The notes: generated by a model from the letters alone, not told the origin. A DNA stretch of 64,000 nucleotides from an uncultured Desulfatitalea sp. (GCA_937868765.1 CALMNL010000004.1:1438749-1502748), one strand, 5' to 3'. Counted from the first letter of the stretch, positions 46,195 through 55,748 are shown. Made by a program: numbers and translations.

Positions 46195-46468
46195 TGTCTG
46201 CTCATTTCTACGGTGCCGCCGCCGGGATGGCTTCAGATGCGGGTCATTCCGGGTGAAATGTTACCGGCCGGCATCAGGGGCGTCAACCCGCATTTTTTAT
46301 GGGTTTTGCGGCGGCGCCCGCGATCTGGGGGCAGCGGCCTGGATAAGGGTCCGCAGGACGCAGCTTTCGATTGAAAATTCAACACAGCTTTCATATGAAG
46401 GGCTGGCAGGATCCGCCGATCCATCAGCGCCGCCCCGCTTCACCCGTTTGCACCAAGGAAGGTCAGCC

Positions 46469-47386
46469 ATGCCGGCAAGTGCCCTGCGCTTTACCCGGGT
46501 CGATCACACTTTCATGAGTCACGGCCTCAAATGCGGTGCCTGGCTCTATCTGCCGGAGGGGGTCGCCCGACCGCCGGTGGTGGTCATGGCCCATGGGTTC
46601 GGCGGCCAGCGCTGGATGCGCCTGCCGGCCTATGCCGAACGTTTCGCCCGGCAGGGCATGGCGGTGTTTCTCTTCGACTACCGCGGCTTTAACGACAGCG
46701 CGGGGCTGCCGCGCAATTACATCCACCCCTCGCGGCATGTCCAGGATTGGGAGTCTGCCGTTGCGTATGTCCGCTCCCTGGCGGCGGTGGATGCCGAACG
46801 CATGGCCTTGTGGGGCACCTCGTTCAGCGCCGGGCACGTCATCGTCGTCGCCTCCCGCGATCCGGGCCTTTCCGCCATCGTCTTGCAGGTGCCTTTCACC
46901 GATGGCATCGCCACATCCTGGAACTATCCGTTGTCATTTCAACTCCGGTGCATCTGCCATGGCCTGCGGGACCTGTGGGCCGCCGCCTTTACCGATCACC
47001 GCCATAACGTACGCATCGCCAGCACCCCGAACGGTGAATTCGGCATGATGTGCACGCCGGATGCGATGCCGGGCATGCTGGCCCTGTTGGGAATCAACGA
47101 CGCAGCAGAATTCGATAAGCACAATTACTGCCCGGCGAATATCGCTTTTACGCTGACCTTCTACCGACCGGTTCGGCACGTTAAAAAGATCACTTGCCCG
47201 GCGCTGGTCATCGGCGCCGAAAAAGATTCGCTCTTTCCTCCCGATGGTCCCCGCAAGACGGCCGAACGCATGCGGCGGGCCACCTATATCAGTCTGCCCA
47301 TGACCCATTTCGAGCCGTACGTCGGCGAACCCTTCGAAAAATTGGTGGTTCAGATGGCGGATTTCCTGCAGGCCCGCCTCGGCTGA
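46469..47386 (+). CDS. Alpha/beta hydrolase (dienelactone hydrolase/peptidase S9-like)
   Basis: A 305-aa alpha/beta hydrolase. Seen: VVVMAHGFGGQRWMRLPAYA (oxyanion hole), LFDYRGFNDSAG, nucleophile Ser in WGTSFSAGHVIVVA, acid region VIGAEKDSLFPP and His in LPMTHFEPY. No signal peptide. Resembles the acetoin/ester hydrolases annotated as alpha/beta hydrolase or X-Pro dipeptidyl-peptidase-like. AAGGAAGG lies 7-8 nt before the ATG at 46469. Divergent from the pterin/glycolipid-like operon; its part in it, if any, is unknown. Confidence 0.87.
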   Translation: MPASALRFTRVDHTFMSHGLKCGAWLYLPEGVARPPVVVMAHGFGGQRWMRLPAYAERFARQGMAVFLFDYRGFNDSAGLPRNYIHPSRHVQDWESAVAYVRSLAAVDAERMALWGTSFSAGHVIVVASRDPGLSAIVLQVPFTDGIATSWNYPLSFQLRCICHGLRDLWAAAFTDHRHNVRIASTPNGEFGMMCTPDAMPGMLALLGINDAAEFDKHNYCPANIAFTLTFYRPVRHVKKITCPALVIGAEKDSLFPPDGPRKTAERMRRATYISLPMTHFEPYVGEPFEKLVVQMADFLQARLG

Positions 47387-47426
47387 AGGCGCGCAGCGAC
47401 AGCAATTCTCGGTGAACCGTCACAGG

Positions 47427-47603
47427 GTGTTCAGGTCATGGTGCGGGGCACCATTGGCCATATCTTCTTAGTGCCGCTGGGGTGCAGCGGAGGAAAAGCG
47501 GCCTGGACTGTTTGAGCGCAGCGAGTTTCCAGGCCGCCCGGAGCGCACCCTTAGCGGCACTTGAAAAGTGTGGCCGGTGACAAGGACCATGACCTGAACG
47601 CAC
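47427..47603. repeat. Long imperfect palindrome (~177 bp) intergenic repeat
   Basis: Outer arms TTCAGGTCATGGT (47430-47442) and ACCATGACCTGAA (47586-47598) are perfect complements. Inside, GGCCATATCTTCTTAGTGCCGCT pairs imperfectly with AGCGGCACTTGAAAAGTGTGGCC, then GGGTGC-type and GCACCC-type segments, then GCGGCCTGGA with TCCAGGCCGC around a loop with GAGCGCAGCGAG. The whole can form one long branched-free hairpin. It lies in the 482-bp gap before the ACT-domain gene; the rest of that gap shows no gene. Likely a dispersed, REP/MITE-like repeat; copy number cannot be judged here. Confidence 0.7.
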
Positions 47604-47868
47604 TGTGCGCGCATTGGCCCCGAATGAATGCTGTTTAGCCAGAATCCCTGGTGCAGTGAAAGATCCCTTGAGCAAACCCCCGCATTGTGCTTCAATATTT
47701 AATCCCTTTGAACCGTCTGGCGGCGGCGCCTAAATTTTTTGTGGCGTATCGGGGCCGGGATCGGTATCCTCAAAAAGATCGATATGGCATCGGCTTCTGA
47801 TTTCAGGGCCACGCCTTGGAATCGGAGGCGGACAAAGGGCAGGGAACTGTTTGGGAGAGGAGGGCGTC

Positions 47869-48363
47869 ATGGTGCGCACGGAAATTTCCCTGTTTTTGAA
47901 AAATGTCCCCGGCGAGTTGGGACGGTTGGCGGCGCTGTTCGCCGAGGCGGGGATCAACATCGACGCCATCACCATTCAGGACGCGTCGAATTACGTCCGG
48001 GAGTTGTTCAAGGCCCGGGGCCGCTCGCTCAAACGCATCGCCTCGGCGGCGAGCTACGATTCCATGAGCCGGGATTCGGCCGAGTTCGCCTTGATCCGGC
48101 TGCTGCCCAGCGAGGGCGCCACGGACCGCTCCATGGACCTGCTGTCGCGGCACGAGTATGTCTTCGACATCGTACCGGTGATCGCCGTGCCCCTGCGCAA
48201 CCGGCCCGGGCGCCTGGCGGATGTGGCCGGCCGGCTGGGCCGCGAGGGCATCAATATCAATTACATGTACGGATCGTCCACCGGTGAGGGCCAGGAGGGG
48301 TTGCTGGTCTTCTGTCTGGACGACATCGACCGTGCCGCCCGGTTGCTCCAGGACGAAGAATAG
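47869..48363 (+). CDS. Double ACT-domain protein
   Basis: A 164-aa protein made of two ACT domains: ISLFLKNVPGELGRLAALFA with GINIDAITIQD (~3-75) and IAVPLRNRPGRLADVAGRLG with GININYMYGSS (~95-160). There is no catalytic or HTH domain. Such proteins bind amino acids and act as regulatory subunits. GAGGAGGG lies 4 nt before the ATG at 47869. It is followed after 6 nt by the EI24-domain gene, so the two are co-transcribed. The ligand is unknown. Confidence 0.85.
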   Translation: MVRTEISLFLKNVPGELGRLAALFAEAGINIDAITIQDASNYVRELFKARGRSLKRIASAASYDSMSRDSAEFALIRLLPSEGATDRSMDLLSRHEYVFDIVPVIAVPLRNRPGRLADVAGRLGREGININYMYGSSTGEGQEGLLVFCLDDIDRAARLLQDEE

Positions 48364-48369
48364 GACGCC

Positions 48370-49125
48370 ATGACAGCCATATTTCAGGGCATCGCCTACA
48401 ACTTCAAAGGATTGCGCTTGGGCCTGGGCAACGGCCGATTGCTGATGCTGGGGCTGCTACGCTTCGCACTGCTGGTGATCATTACCGTGGCCGCGGCGGC
48501 CATCATTCTGGAGAACTACCAGGAAATCCTCACCCTCATGTGGAACCGGCCCGAGAGCCCCTGGATCGTCTGGCTCTGGTATCTGGTCTCCTGGCTGCTG
48601 GCCCTGGTGCTGCTGGCCATCTCCGCGGTGGTGGGCTTTTTGATCGCCCAGGTGCTGTTCAGCGTGGTGATCATGGACTACATGTCCCAGATCACCGAAC
48701 GCCTGGCCACCGGCACGGTGCAACACGGTGCGTCCATGGCCTGGTACCGTTATTTCTACCACCTGCTGCGCCAGGAGATCCCCCGGGGTTTGCTGCCCGT
48801 GGTGATCTCCCTGGTGCTGCTGGTGGTGGGATGGTTCACGCCCCTGGGGCCGGTGCTCACCGTGATCAGTCCCCTGGCGGCCGTGCTCTTCCTCGCCTGG
48901 GACAACACCGACCTGGTGCCGGCCCGGCGAATGGCGCCCTTCTCGGAACGCACCGCCTTTCTAAGGCGGCATATGGGCTTTCACCTCGGTTTCGGCCTGC
49001 CTTTCCTCATCCCCGTGCTCAACCTCGTGCTGCTCTCTTTCGCGCCGGTGGGGGCCACCTTGTTCTACACGGAGAAGATCGACGGCGGGAAACGGCCGGA
49101 CGATCCGCTGGCAGGTACGGCCTGA
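48370..49125 (+). CDS. EI24/CysZ-like membrane protein
   Basis: A 251-aa inner-membrane protein of the EI24 domain family, which includes the sulfate permease CysZ. Six hydrophobic segments; starts IFQGIAYNFKGLRLGLGNGR and has GFLIAQVLFSVVIMDYMSQI and the typical C-terminal HLGFGLPFLIPVLNLVLLSF then PVGATLFYTEK. It follows the double-ACT gene by 6 nt. Transport of sulfate or sulfite is possible by family, but not proven. Confidence 0.85.
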   Translation: MTAIFQGIAYNFKGLRLGLGNGRLLMLGLLRFALLVIITVAAAAIILENYQEILTLMWNRPESPWIVWLWYLVSWLLALVLLAISAVVGFLIAQVLFSVVIMDYMSQITERLATGTVQHGASMAWYRYFYHLLRQEIPRGLLPVVISLVLLVVGWFTPLGPVLTVISPLAAVLFLAWDNTDLVPARRMAPFSERTAFLRRHMGFHLGFGLPFLIPVLNLVLLSFAPVGATLFYTEKIDGGKRPDDPLAGTA

Positions 49126-49144
49126 AAGGCGGCGTCCGACCGAG

Positions 49145-51706
49145 GTGAGGGATCTCTTCTTGAAAATCAAGGGGCTGGCAAAATTCAAGACGCGCTGGAC
49201 CAAGCTGGAAAACCGTTTCCTGGCGCCCGAGCTGCGCAGCAAGGACCCGCTGACCTTCTGGCAGGAGCGCATTCTGTTCATCATGTGCTTTCTGTGCAGC
49301 GCCCTGGGCCCGGTGGCCCTGATCCCCTCGCTGCTCCTGGCCCATAAAGAGGGCCTTTTCAGTGTCATGATCCTGGATTGCGCCGCCTACCTGAACATGG
49401 TGGTGGCGCTGCTGGCCCGCCGTCTCTCCCTCAAGGCCCGCGGCTATCTGGCCTGTCTCAGCCTGTACGCCCTGGGTGTGGGCGTCTCGATGCTGGTGGG
49501 CATGAACGGCGGCGGTTACATCTGGCTCTTCGGGGCCTCGGTGATGATGAGCACCATCCTCGGCATGGGCGCGGCGCTGTGGAGCCTGGTGCTCAATTTC
49601 CTCACCCTGGGCGGCATTGCGGTGCTGATCTCTTTCGGCATGCTGGAGTGGGCCCTGGTCCTGGAAAACGCGCTGCAGAAGTGGCTGGTGCTCATGGCCA
49701 ACTTCATGCTGCTCAACGCCTTCGTCACCACCACCACGGCCTTCATGCTCACCGGATTGAAAAAGGCGCTGGCCAACGAGCAAGAGGTGAGCGCCAACCT
49801 GCGCCGGAACGAGGAGCGCTACCGCATCGTGGCCGACTTCAACTACGATTGGGAGTACTGGATCGGTCCCGATGGCGCGCTGCGCTATGTCTCGCCTTCG
49901 TGCGAGCGCATCACCGGCTACGCCGTGGAGGCCTTCGTGCGTGACCCCGGCCTGATGACCACCATCGTGCAGCCGGCGGACCGCGAGTGGGTCGCCGCCC
50001 ATCTGGCCGGGGATCTGACCAGCGACCAGGGGAGCGATTCCCTGGACTTTCGCATCACCACCCGCGACGGACGGCATTTGTGGATCAACCACAACTGCCA
50101 GCCCGTTTTTGCCGCCGACGGTACTTTCCTGGGCCGCCGGGTGGGCAATCGCGACATCACCGAGCGCAAGCTCATCGAGGCCGACCTGCAGCTGCATCAC
50201 GAACGTTTTCTCACGGTGCTCGACAGCATCGATGCCGCCATCTTCGTGGCCGATCTCGAGTCCTATGAGATCCTGTTCGTCAACAAGCGGCACATTCAGA
50301 ATTTCGGCAAGGATCTCACCGGCACCCGCTGCTGGGAGACCCTGCGCGGCAAAGAGGCCCCCTGCGAGGATTGCCGCAACCCGGCGCTCGTCGGCAGCGA
50401 CGGAGCGCCCACGGGTGTTCAGGTCTGGCACGAACAGAATCCCGTGACCCAGAAGTGGTACGTCAACCACGAACGGGCCGTGAAGTGGACCGACGGCCGC
50501 ATGGTCAAAATTCAGATCGCCACCGACATCACCGAGCTCAAACGCATGGAAGCCGAATTGCGCCAGGCCCACAAGATGGAGGCCATCGGCACCCTGGCCG
50601 GCGGTATCGCCCATGACTTCAACAACATCCTGGCTTCGATCATCGGCTATACGGAGCTGGGCCTGGACGATGCGTCGCCGGGCTCGCTGTTGGAAGACAA
50701 TCTGCGCGAGGTGCTCACCGCCGGCAAACGGGCCCGGGACCTGGTGCGCCAGATTCTGGCCTTCGCGCGCCAGTCCGACGAACAGCTGCGCCCCATCCAG
50801 ATGCGCACGGTGGCGGCCGAGGCGCTGCGCCTCATCCGTTCATCGCTGCCGACCACCATCGAAATCCGCCAGGATCTGGCCAGCTCGGCCACTATCATGG
50901 GCAATCCCGTTCAGATCCACCAGGTCCTCATGAACCTGTGCACCAACGCCGCCCAGGCCATGGAGAAACGCGGCGGCCTGTTGACGGTAACGCTGAGCGA
51001 TGTGCGCGGCCCGTCCAGCGGCCAGGACCCGGCGGCCAAGCTGGAACCCGGCGATTATGTGCGGCTGAGTGTCAGCGACACCGGCTGCGGCATTGCGCCG
51101 GCGCATCTGGAACAGATTTTCCAACCTTTCTTCACCACCAAGGAGCCGGGAAAAGGCACCGGCATGGGCCTGGCCATGGTGCATGGCATCGTGGAGAGCT
51201 GCAAGGGCAAGATTACGGTGAAGAGCGCACCGGGCCAAGGCGCCGAGTTCAATCTTTACTTCCCGGTGGCCAGGTCCGAGGCCGTGGCGGAGTTCGAGGC
51301 GGAGGCCGTGCCGAGCGGCACCGAGCGCATTCTGCTGGTGGACGATGAACTGGCCATCGTCAGGATGGGGTCCCAGACCCTGGAAAAGCTCGGCTACAAG
51401 GTCTCGGCGCGCACCAGCAGCGTGGAGGCCCTGGACCTTTTCCGCGCCAAGCCCCACGACTTCGACCTGGTGATCACCGATATGACCATGCCCAACCTGA
51501 CCGGCGCCGATCTGGCCGTGGAACTCATGGCCATCCGCCCCGACATCCCCGTGATCCTGTGCACCGGCTACAGCAACAAAATATCCGATACGCTGGCCGC
51601 CCAGATCGGTATTCGCGCCTTTGCCTACAAGCCCCTCGTGAAGAAGGATCTGGCCGACAAGATCAGAAGGGTGCTGGACGAGGCCGGGCACGTCGCCGCA
51701 GCCTAG
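49145..51706 (+). CDS. Hybrid sensor histidine kinase with two PAS domains and receiver
   Basis: An 853-aa hybrid kinase: five or six TM helices (~45-205), PAS ~225-345 (DFNYDWEYWIGPDGALRYVS), second PAS ~350-465 with Cys residues in CWETLRGKEAPCEDC, HisKA with phospho-His in GGIAHDFNNILASIIGYTEL, HATPase_c with TNAAQAM, SDTGCGIAP and GTGMGLAMVHGIV, and a receiver (~720-845) with Asp in LVITDMTMPNLTG. The PAS cysteines could hold a metal or sense redox. GTG start at 49145, 19 nt after the EI24 gene. It is convergent with the acyl-amide-type operon; no regulator gene follows. Confidence 0.9.
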   Translation: MRDLFLKIKGLAKFKTRWTKLENRFLAPELRSKDPLTFWQERILFIMCFLCSALGPVALIPSLLLAHKEGLFSVMILDCAAYLNMVVALLARRLSLKARGYLACLSLYALGVGVSMLVGMNGGGYIWLFGASVMMSTILGMGAALWSLVLNFLTLGGIAVLISFGMLEWALVLENALQKWLVLMANFMLLNAFVTTTTAFMLTGLKKALANEQEVSANLRRNEERYRIVADFNYDWEYWIGPDGALRYVSPSCERITGYAVEAFVRDPGLMTTIVQPADREWVAAHLAGDLTSDQGSDSLDFRITTRDGRHLWINHNCQPVFAADGTFLGRRVGNRDITERKLIEADLQLHHERFLTVLDSIDAAIFVADLESYEILFVNKRHIQNFGKDLTGTRCWETLRGKEAPCEDCRNPALVGSDGAPTGVQVWHEQNPVTQKWYVNHERAVKWTDGRMVKIQIATDITELKRMEAELRQAHKMEAIGTLAGGIAHDFNNILASIIGYTELGLDDASPGSLLEDNLREVLTAGKRARDLVRQILAFARQSDEQLRPIQMRTVAAEALRLIRSSLPTTIEIRQDLASSATIMGNPVQIHQVLMNLCTNAAQAMEKRGGLLTVTLSDVRGPSSGQDPAAKLEPGDYVRLSVSDTGCGIAPAHLEQIFQPFFTTKEPGKGTGMGLAMVHGIVESCKGKITVKSAPGQGAEFNLYFPVARSEAVAEFEAEAVPSGTERILLVDDELAIVRMGSQTLEKLGYKVSARTSSVEALDLFRAKPHDFDLVITDMTMPNLTGADLAVELMAIRPDIPVILCTGYSNKISDTLAAQIGIRAFAYKPLVKKDLADKIRRVLDEAGHVAAA

Positions 51707-51730
51707 CCGGCGGCCGGCAGTCGCCGTCCG

Positions 51731-52834
51731 CTAACCCTTCTGGCGCAAGTAATACCCCACCACCCTGTCGAAGTACTCCTCGACGTCGGGCAGTTCGATG
51801 CCGTCGGCCGCCAGCAGGGCGCGCGTGTTCTTATTGCTGAAGCTCTGGGCCTCTTTGAGATAGGCGAAGAGGGACGGCATGGCCGCCAGGGCCCGGCGAT
51901 CCCCGGGCGGGATCAGCGGACGGATCAGGCGCAGCGCCAGGCGGCACAGTGGCAGGGGCAGTTCCTTGAGGGTGGGCAACTGGCGGCCGTAGGCGCTGAA
52001 AACGCGGCGCACCTCGGCGATCAGACGGGAAAGGGGCAGGGCGCCCAGGGGCCCGGCGCACAGGTGCAGGATGGTGGACGACGGTTGTTCGCGGCCGCTG
52101 GACCAGTCCAGCACCCGGGCCACGTAATCGGCGGGCACGATGTCCAGATGCATGCCGTCGACCGCCGGCAGAAAGCCGTGGCTGCGGCCGCCGCTGAAAA
52201 ATTCACACAGGTAGTAGAAGACCTGAAAAGCGATGGTCTTTCCCGTGTGCGCGTCACCCACCACCATGCTGGGGCGGTGCACGGTGATCGGCCGCCCGGC
52301 GGCGATCTTCTCCCGCACCAGCTCCTCGGCCTCGGCTTTGGCCGCTTCGTAGGAGTTGCGGAAGCGCCGGGGGTGCTCCATCCACTTTTCGGGAATTTCG
52401 CCGGGCGTGTGTCCGGCCACGCCCACGGTGCTGACATATTCCAGCTTGCGTGCGGCCGGGGAAGCGTCCAGCAGTTCCAAAATGCCGCGGGTCATGGCCA
52501 GGGTCTGGCGCCGGGCTTGCTCCAGGGGCAGCTTCATGTGAACATTGCCGGCGCAGTGCACCAGGTGCGTGCAATTTTGGGCCACCCGCCGGTAGGCATC
52601 TTCGGCCAGGCCCAGCCTTGGCGCGTAAAGATCGCCGGGCAAGGCTTCGATCTTGCGGGCCGCCTCGGGGGCGGCCGCGCAAAAGGTCAGGAGGTTGGCC
52701 AGCCGCTCGTCCGCCGCGGCCTGGTTTTCGGCCCGGATCAGCAGCGTGACCCGTTCCTGCCGGGAGGCTATGCGGCGTAAGAACGCACTGCCCACAACCC
52801 CGGTACCGCCGGTCAAAAAGTAGTGTCGCAACAT
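51731..52834 (-). CDS. Extended SDR, fatty acyl reductase/thioester reductase-like
   Basis: A 367-aa extended SDR of the NAD_binding_4 group (fatty acyl-CoA reductases and carrier-bound thioester reductases). Cofactor motif FLTGGTGVVGSAFLRRI; LVHCAGNVHMKLPLEQA; EYVSTVGVAG; active Tyr and Lys in SYEAAKAEAEELV; HRPSMVVGDAHTGKT. No carrier domain. It would reduce an acyl thioester or acyl-AMP to aldehyde or alcohol. Starts 21 nt after the acyl-AMP ligase gene and is the last of the four-gene operon with FeeM-PilZ. Confidence 0.85.
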   Translation of the reverse strand: MLRHYFLTGGTGVVGSAFLRRIASRQERVTLLIRAENQAAADERLANLLTFCAAAPEAARKIEALPGDLYAPRLGLAEDAYRRVAQNCTHLVHCAGNVHMKLPLEQARRQTLAMTRGILELLDASPAARKLEYVSTVGVAGHTPGEIPEKWMEHPRRFRNSYEAAKAEAEELVREKIAAGRPITVHRPSMVVGDAHTGKTIAFQVFYYLCEFFSGGRSHGFLPAVDGMHLDIVPADYVARVLDWSSGREQPSSTILHLCAGPLGALPLSRLIAEVRRVFSAYGRQLPTLKELPLPLCRLALRLIRPLIPPGDRRALAAMPSLFAYLKEAQSFSNKNTRALLAADGIELPDVEEYFDRVVGYYLRQKG

Positions 52835-52855
52835 TTCAGCACCATCGTCAATCCG

Positions 52856-54604
52856 TCAGAACTTGGCAACTTTCCGACTTCCGCTTTCAACTCGCGCTTC
52901 TTTTTCAACTCGTTGATAGATTGCTTCGATTGCCTTGGCGTGCTTCTCCAGCACGAAGTTTCGCCGCAGCTTGAGATTGGCGGTCAGTTCGCCGCCCTGG
53001 GGCGTAAAGGTCTCAAAAATCACGGCCACATCCGCAGGCCGGCTGTATTCGGGCAGATGGGCGCAGGCGCGATTCACCTGGTCGCGCAAATGATGATAGG
53101 CGCCTTCGGCGCCCTGGTGCCGCTGCTGGAGTGCCAGCCAGTGGGGCTCGGGCACATTGAGCAGGGCCACCACGAATTTGCGATTGCGGCCGGCGGCCAC
53201 ACAATGGGCTACCCCCTCGATGCGCGCCAGGGCTTCCTCGAGCGGGCGCGGCACGATTTTGCGGCCCGTGGAGAGTTTGAAGACATCGCTCTTGCGGCCG
53301 GTGATGTGCAGAAAACCGTCGGCGTCCAGGGCCCCCAGATCGCCGGTCCTCCAGTAACCCTCCGCCGACGCCTCGGCGGGCTTCACCGAGACGCAGGGCC
53401 CTTTGACCAGGATCTCTCCGTCTGCGGCGATGCGAATGGCGTTGGGCGCCAGCGGACGGCCCACGCTGCCCGCACGATAGGCGCCGGGAGCGTTCATGGC
53501 CATGGGAACGATGTTTTCGCTGATCCCGTAGGCTTCGAGAATCGGAGTGCCCAGGGCCGCGAAGGCCTCGCCCACGGCAGGGGGCAACGGCGCCGAACCG
53601 CTGATGAAAAAACGCAGGCGGCCGCCCAGGGCGCGGCGCACCCGGCGCAGCACCAGCCGGTCGGCCAGCCGGTATTGGCAGGTCAAGGCCAACGGCACGC
53701 GGGGGCGTTGGGAGGCCGCCTGCCAATAACGGCCGGCCACCCGTTGTGCCCAGCGGGATGCGGCCCGTCGCCGGCCGGGCAACCGTTCCAGGCGGCCCTG
53801 GATCTCCTGGTGCAGCTTTTCGTAGAAGCGCGGCACGGCCACCAGAAAGTGCGGTCTGATCTCAGGCAGTTCGGCCAGCATCCGGGACGGGTCCGGTACC
53901 ATGTAACTTTTCCAGTTGGCGGCCATGGCGCACCAGTTGGTCATGCGCTGAAAGGGATTGGCCAGGGGCAGCCAGCAGACGGTGTGGGCCTGGTCGGGCA
54001 GGTCGGCCAGCAGCGGCGTGATGCTGGCGATGGCCAGGGCCAGCTGGCGGTGGGAGTAAACCAGCGCCTTGGGCCGGCCGGTGGTGCCGGAGGTGAAGAT
54101 CAGGGTGGCCGGTTGATCGGGCGTCAGCGCTGGCATGACGGGCAGCGGTGCGTCCGCCGGCGCAGCTGCATTCGGAAGGAGAGGATCTTCACTGACGATC
54201 AGTTTCGCCGCCTGCGATACGGAGGCGGGTATCCGTGCCAACAGATCGCGACGCTCGACGATGAGCGCCTTGGCATGGAAATGGGAGAAGAGTTCGGCGA
54301 GGCGTTCGGCCGGATCGTTGCAATCCAGGCCCACCACGATGCCGCCCATGCGGTAGACGGCGTGCTGCACCACTTCCCAGCGGACCGAGTTGGGCAGCAT
54401 CACGGCCACATGGTCTCCGGGCGTAAGGCCGGCCTGTCGCAAGGCGTCGGCCAGGGCCAGGACACGCTTATGAAACCGTTTCCAGCTGGTTTTCCGCCAA
54501 ACCCCGGCCGGGTCGCGCGCCAGGAACGCCGTGGCCCCGGGCGTGGCCCGGACCCGCCGATCCAGCAGTTCGGGCAGGGTGGCGAAGTTTGTCACGCGTG
54601 CCAT
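52856..54604 (-). CDS. Long-chain acyl-CoA/acyl-AMP ligase
   Basis: A 582-aa adenylate-forming enzyme of the long-chain fatty acid type. Motifs: LIFTSGTTGRPKALVYSHRQ, LEAYGISENIVPMAMN, GYWRTGDLGALDADGFLHIT then GRKSDVFKLSTGRKIVP. The C-terminus has LTANLKLRRNFVLEKH, shifted from the usual TxxGKxxR, as in FadD15/AAE-type ligases. ATG at 54604 has GGAGG 5 nt upstream; a TTG at 54616 is not needed. The first 137 nt overlap the end of the upstream PP-loop gene in another frame. It probably activates a fatty acid, or an N-acyl product, for the reductase downstream. Confidence 0.88.
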   Translation of the reverse strand: MARVTNFATLPELLDRRVRATPGATAFLARDPAGVWRKTSWKRFHKRVLALADALRQAGLTPGDHVAVMLPNSVRWEVVQHAVYRMGGIVVGLDCNDPAERLAELFSHFHAKALIVERRDLLARIPASVSQAAKLIVSEDPLLPNAAAPADAPLPVMPALTPDQPATLIFTSGTTGRPKALVYSHRQLALAIASITPLLADLPDQAHTVCWLPLANPFQRMTNWCAMAANWKSYMVPDPSRMLAELPEIRPHFLVAVPRFYEKLHQEIQGRLERLPGRRRAASRWAQRVAGRYWQAASQRPRVPLALTCQYRLADRLVLRRVRRALGGRLRFFISGSAPLPPAVGEAFAALGTPILEAYGISENIVPMAMNAPGAYRAGSVGRPLAPNAIRIAADGEILVKGPCVSVKPAEASAEGYWRTGDLGALDADGFLHITGRKSDVFKLSTGRKIVPRPLEEALARIEGVAHCVAAGRNRKFVVALLNVPEPHWLALQQRHQGAEGAYHHLRDQVNRACAHLPEYSRPADVAVIFETFTPQGGELTANLKLRRNFVLEKHAKAIEAIYQRVEKEARVESGSRKVAKF

Positions 54605-55748
54605 TTCCGCCTCCAATGCCGACCTGCGCGCGCGTCAGGTTCAGGCGCGTCAGGGCTTCGTCCACCGCCGCCCCCAGAAAGCGGCCGGTCTTGGCCGAGT
54701 ACTCCAGGGTTTCGAAGGTGTAGAGCCAGTGCCGGCGGTCCGCCTTGCCCTGGCGCACCATGCCGGCGAATTCGGGCTCGAACGAAGAGAAACCGAAGGT
54801 CAGCATATCGACGATCCCCATGAGGGGGATCAGTTGATGGTTGGTGATCAGCGGGCTTTCGTCGCCCCGGGGCATCAGGCCCAGGCGCAGCACTTCCCGC
54901 TTGATGAGCGATTCGTCCAGGTCCCAGAAGTAAAAGGGGAACAGCATGCGCGGCCGGCGCTCGGCCGGCCAGGCTGGGCCATTCCACCAGTAGGCCATTT
55001 CCCGGTCGTCGAAGAGATCGCGCAGGCGGATGCCGGCCACCGCTTCCCGGGGCCGGGCCTCGTCTTCGGCCGAGGTGAGGTAGTCATGCAGATGCAGGAT
55101 GTTCTCCACCTGGGCCGGCGACAGGCCGCACACGATATAGGGGATCTCCAGTCTGGCCGCCAGGTTGCGGGCCAGGTCCGAGAAGAAATCGCCGTCGAAC
55201 TGATCCACCGTGCCGGCACACCCTTGGTCGTTCAGGTGGGTCAGGGCATGGCGGTACATCTTTTCCATGGTGGCCGCCCGGGGCCGCAGCGTCATGTGAT
55301 CGACGCCCAGCCGGCGGACGATCTCCTGGATGTTCTCCATGGCCACCGGGCTCATGAAGGTGTTGTCCACGGTGACGGCCAGCAGGTGCAGGTCGGGATA
55401 GCGTTGCAGCAGGCGGTGGAGCATGTAGCTGCTGTCCTTGCCGCCGCTGAAGAGCACCATGGCGTGGTAGAGCCGTTCCCGCTCGGCCGGCAGCGACCGC
55501 AGGCGGCGGTCGAAGTCGTTTTCCATCTGCCGTTTGCGCTCAACGGACAGCGGGGGTTGAACCGGGCTGCTGTCGCGGCAATGGGGACACAGGCCCTCCA
55601 CCAGCGGCGCGTAGCTTTCGGGCAGGATGCAACGGCGGCAGCGGGGCGTCAGGTGCCGGCGCACCAGGCGCCGGTGGATGGGCCATCCATGACGGATGTA
55701 CCATTCGAACCGCCGCACCTCGCGGATCAGTCGCTCTTTATCCGGCAT
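54468..55748 (-). CDS. PP-loop ATPase, N-acetyl sugar amidotransferase-like
   Basis: A 426-aa protein with an N-terminal zinc-ribbon (CRRCILPESYAPLVEGLCPH plus one more Cys) and an ExsB/WbpG-type PP-loop ATPase domain: SGGKDSSYMLHRLLQRYPD, then TVDNTFMSPVAMENIQEIVR and IPYIVCGLSPAQVENI. Relatives (WbpG/PseA-like) use ATP and ammonia to make an amidine or amide on a sugar; others thiolate. The ATG at 55748 is 17 nt after FeeM-PilZ. The last ~45 codons run into the ligase gene in another frame and read as low-complexity Gly/Arg/Pro, so the true C-terminus may have been lost by frameshift. In this operon it may amidate a fatty-acyl product. Confidence 0.85.
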   Translation of the reverse strand: MPDKERLIREVRRFEWYIRHGWPIHRRLVRRHLTPRCRRCILPESYAPLVEGLCPHCRDSSPVQPPLSVERKRQMENDFDRRLRSLPAERERLYHAMVLFSGGKDSSYMLHRLLQRYPDLHLLAVTVDNTFMSPVAMENIQEIVRRLGVDHMTLRPRAATMEKMYRHALTHLNDQGCAGTVDQFDGDFFSDLARNLAARLEIPYIVCGLSPAQVENILHLHDYLTSAEDEARPREAVAGIRLRDLFDDREMAYWWNGPAWPAERRPRMLFPFYFWDLDESLIKREVLRLGLMPRGDESPLITNHQLIPLMGIVDMLTFGFSSFEPEFAGMVRQGKADRRHWLYTFETLEYSAKTGRFLGAAVDEALTRLNLTRAQVGIGGGNGTRDKLRHPARTAGSAGPGHARGHGVPGARPGRGLAENQLETVS

